In this document: positions 63,695 through 64,000 of the stretch, piece after piece | Numbering within the stretch: position 1 is the stretch's first letter | Layout of the letters: every line of letters begins with the position of its first letter | DNA from: Stenotrophomonas humi | GTDB taxonomy: Bacteria > Pseudomonadota > Gammaproteobacteria > Xanthomonadales > Xanthomonadaceae | DNA: 64,000 nucleotides | Assembly (NCBI RefSeq): GCF_001431415.1 | Contig: NZ_LDJI01000020.1 | Span: 62,001 to 126,000, forward strand | Direction: 5' to 3' | Notes under the pieces: model-generated | Seen by the model: only the letters and a program-made list of their open reading frames with translations | Databases searched by the model: none | Told to the model about the DNA's origin: nothing | Translations under genes and position numbers: made by a program

Positions 63695-64000
63695 ATGGCT
63701 CGATTCCCCGAACTCCAAGGCAAGGTCGCGTTGATCACCGGCGCCGGCCGCCGTGCCGGCCTGGGCGAGGGCATTGCCCGCCGTCTGCTGGAGGAAGGCT
63801 GCAAGGTGGTGCTGACCGACATCGGCCAGGTGCGTGGCGCCGAGATGCCGGTCACGGCCGTCGGCACCGATGAGGAAATGGCGCAGGTGGCGGCGGAACT
63901 GGCCAGCAGTACCGGCGGCGAATGCGTGGCGATGGCGCTGGACGTGCTGGAAGAGGCGCAGGTGGAGGCCGTGATCAAAGCAACGGTCGAGCGCTTCGGC
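63695..64000 (+). CDS. Short-chain dehydrogenase, 3' truncated by window edge
   Basis: Begins at 63695 behind an AAGGAA ribosome-binding site, 20 bp after the HapK-like gene. The visible 102 residues contain the SDR cofactor motif (ITGAGRRAGLGEGIARRLLEEG) and a VLTDIG acidic end of beta-2, suggesting NAD(H). The catalytic Tyr-Lys pair lies outside the window. It is presumably a dehydrogenase of the same catabolic unit. Confidence 0.88.
   Translation, partial: MARFPELQGKVALITGAGRRAGLGEGIARRLLEEGCKVVLTDIGQVRGAEMPVTAVGTDEEMAQVAAELASSTGGECVAMALDVLEEAQVEAVIKATVERFG

Overview
The window is GC-rich, densely coded chromosomal DNA from a gammaproteobacterium of the Xanthomonadaceae (Lysobacteraceae), most likely Stenotrophomonas. 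The clues are an Ax21-type outer-membrane protein, hairpin repeats of the type seen in that genus, STN-domain TonB receptors with FecI/FecR, and the secB-gpsA, hemD-hemX-hemY and glnA-glnK-amtB-ntrBC groupings. Species assignment is inference. No rRNA, tRNA, CRISPR array, prophage or insertion sequence was seen.

Layout. 0-11.3 kb: a truncated phospholipase-D family gene, a hotdog thioesterase, a DosP-like PAS-PAS-GAF-GGDEF-EAL protein, a lipid acyltransferase, a YheT-like hydrolase, a TPR/sulfotransferase protein, a PEBP protein, a META/DUF4377 lipoprotein and UppP. 11.3-18.6 kb: nitrogen regulation (glnA with two NtrC sites and a sigma-54 promoter, glnK, amtB, an AmiD-type amidase, then ntrB and ntrC with an NtrC site abutting the ntrB start). 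18.6-21.7 kb: a sigma factor overlapping a transmembrane Ser/Thr kinase. 21.8-25.5 kb: two tandem Cu/Zn superoxide dismutase lipoproteins, a conserved protein and a thiolase. 25.6-33.1 kb: hemD/hemX/hemY, small genes, yibN-secB-gpsA and ax21. 33.7-41.7 kb: FecI, FecR, a 1032-residue TonB receptor, heme oxygenase, YbaN, ExbB, ExbD and TonB, which reads as one heme-acquisition module with its own energiser.

41.8-64 kb: a catabolic island that I cannot match to a described pathway. The left arm has a LeuC/LeuD-like hydratase, a VOC protein, two HutC-type GntR regulators, a TonB receptor, and a crotonase/DUF1330/carbon-nitrogen hydrolase/aldehyde dehydrogenase operon. The right arm is a six-gene minus-strand run: MFS transporter, isochorismatase-fold amidase, two PuuE-like CE4 hydrolases, ETF-ubiquinone oxidoreductase and a PrpB-type lyase. 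It faces a divergent HapK/RedY-like gene and a short-chain dehydrogenase cut by the window edge. A perfect 22-bp palindrome lies in the divergent promoter, and its 10-bp core recurs upstream of the TonB receptor 15.6 kb away, which suggests shared control.

The enzyme types fit a route in which a cyclic amide or imide is opened, the half-amide is cleaved, the resulting unsaturated dicarboxylate is hydrated and the hydroxy acid is split by the lyase. That route is an inference and its substrate is unknown.
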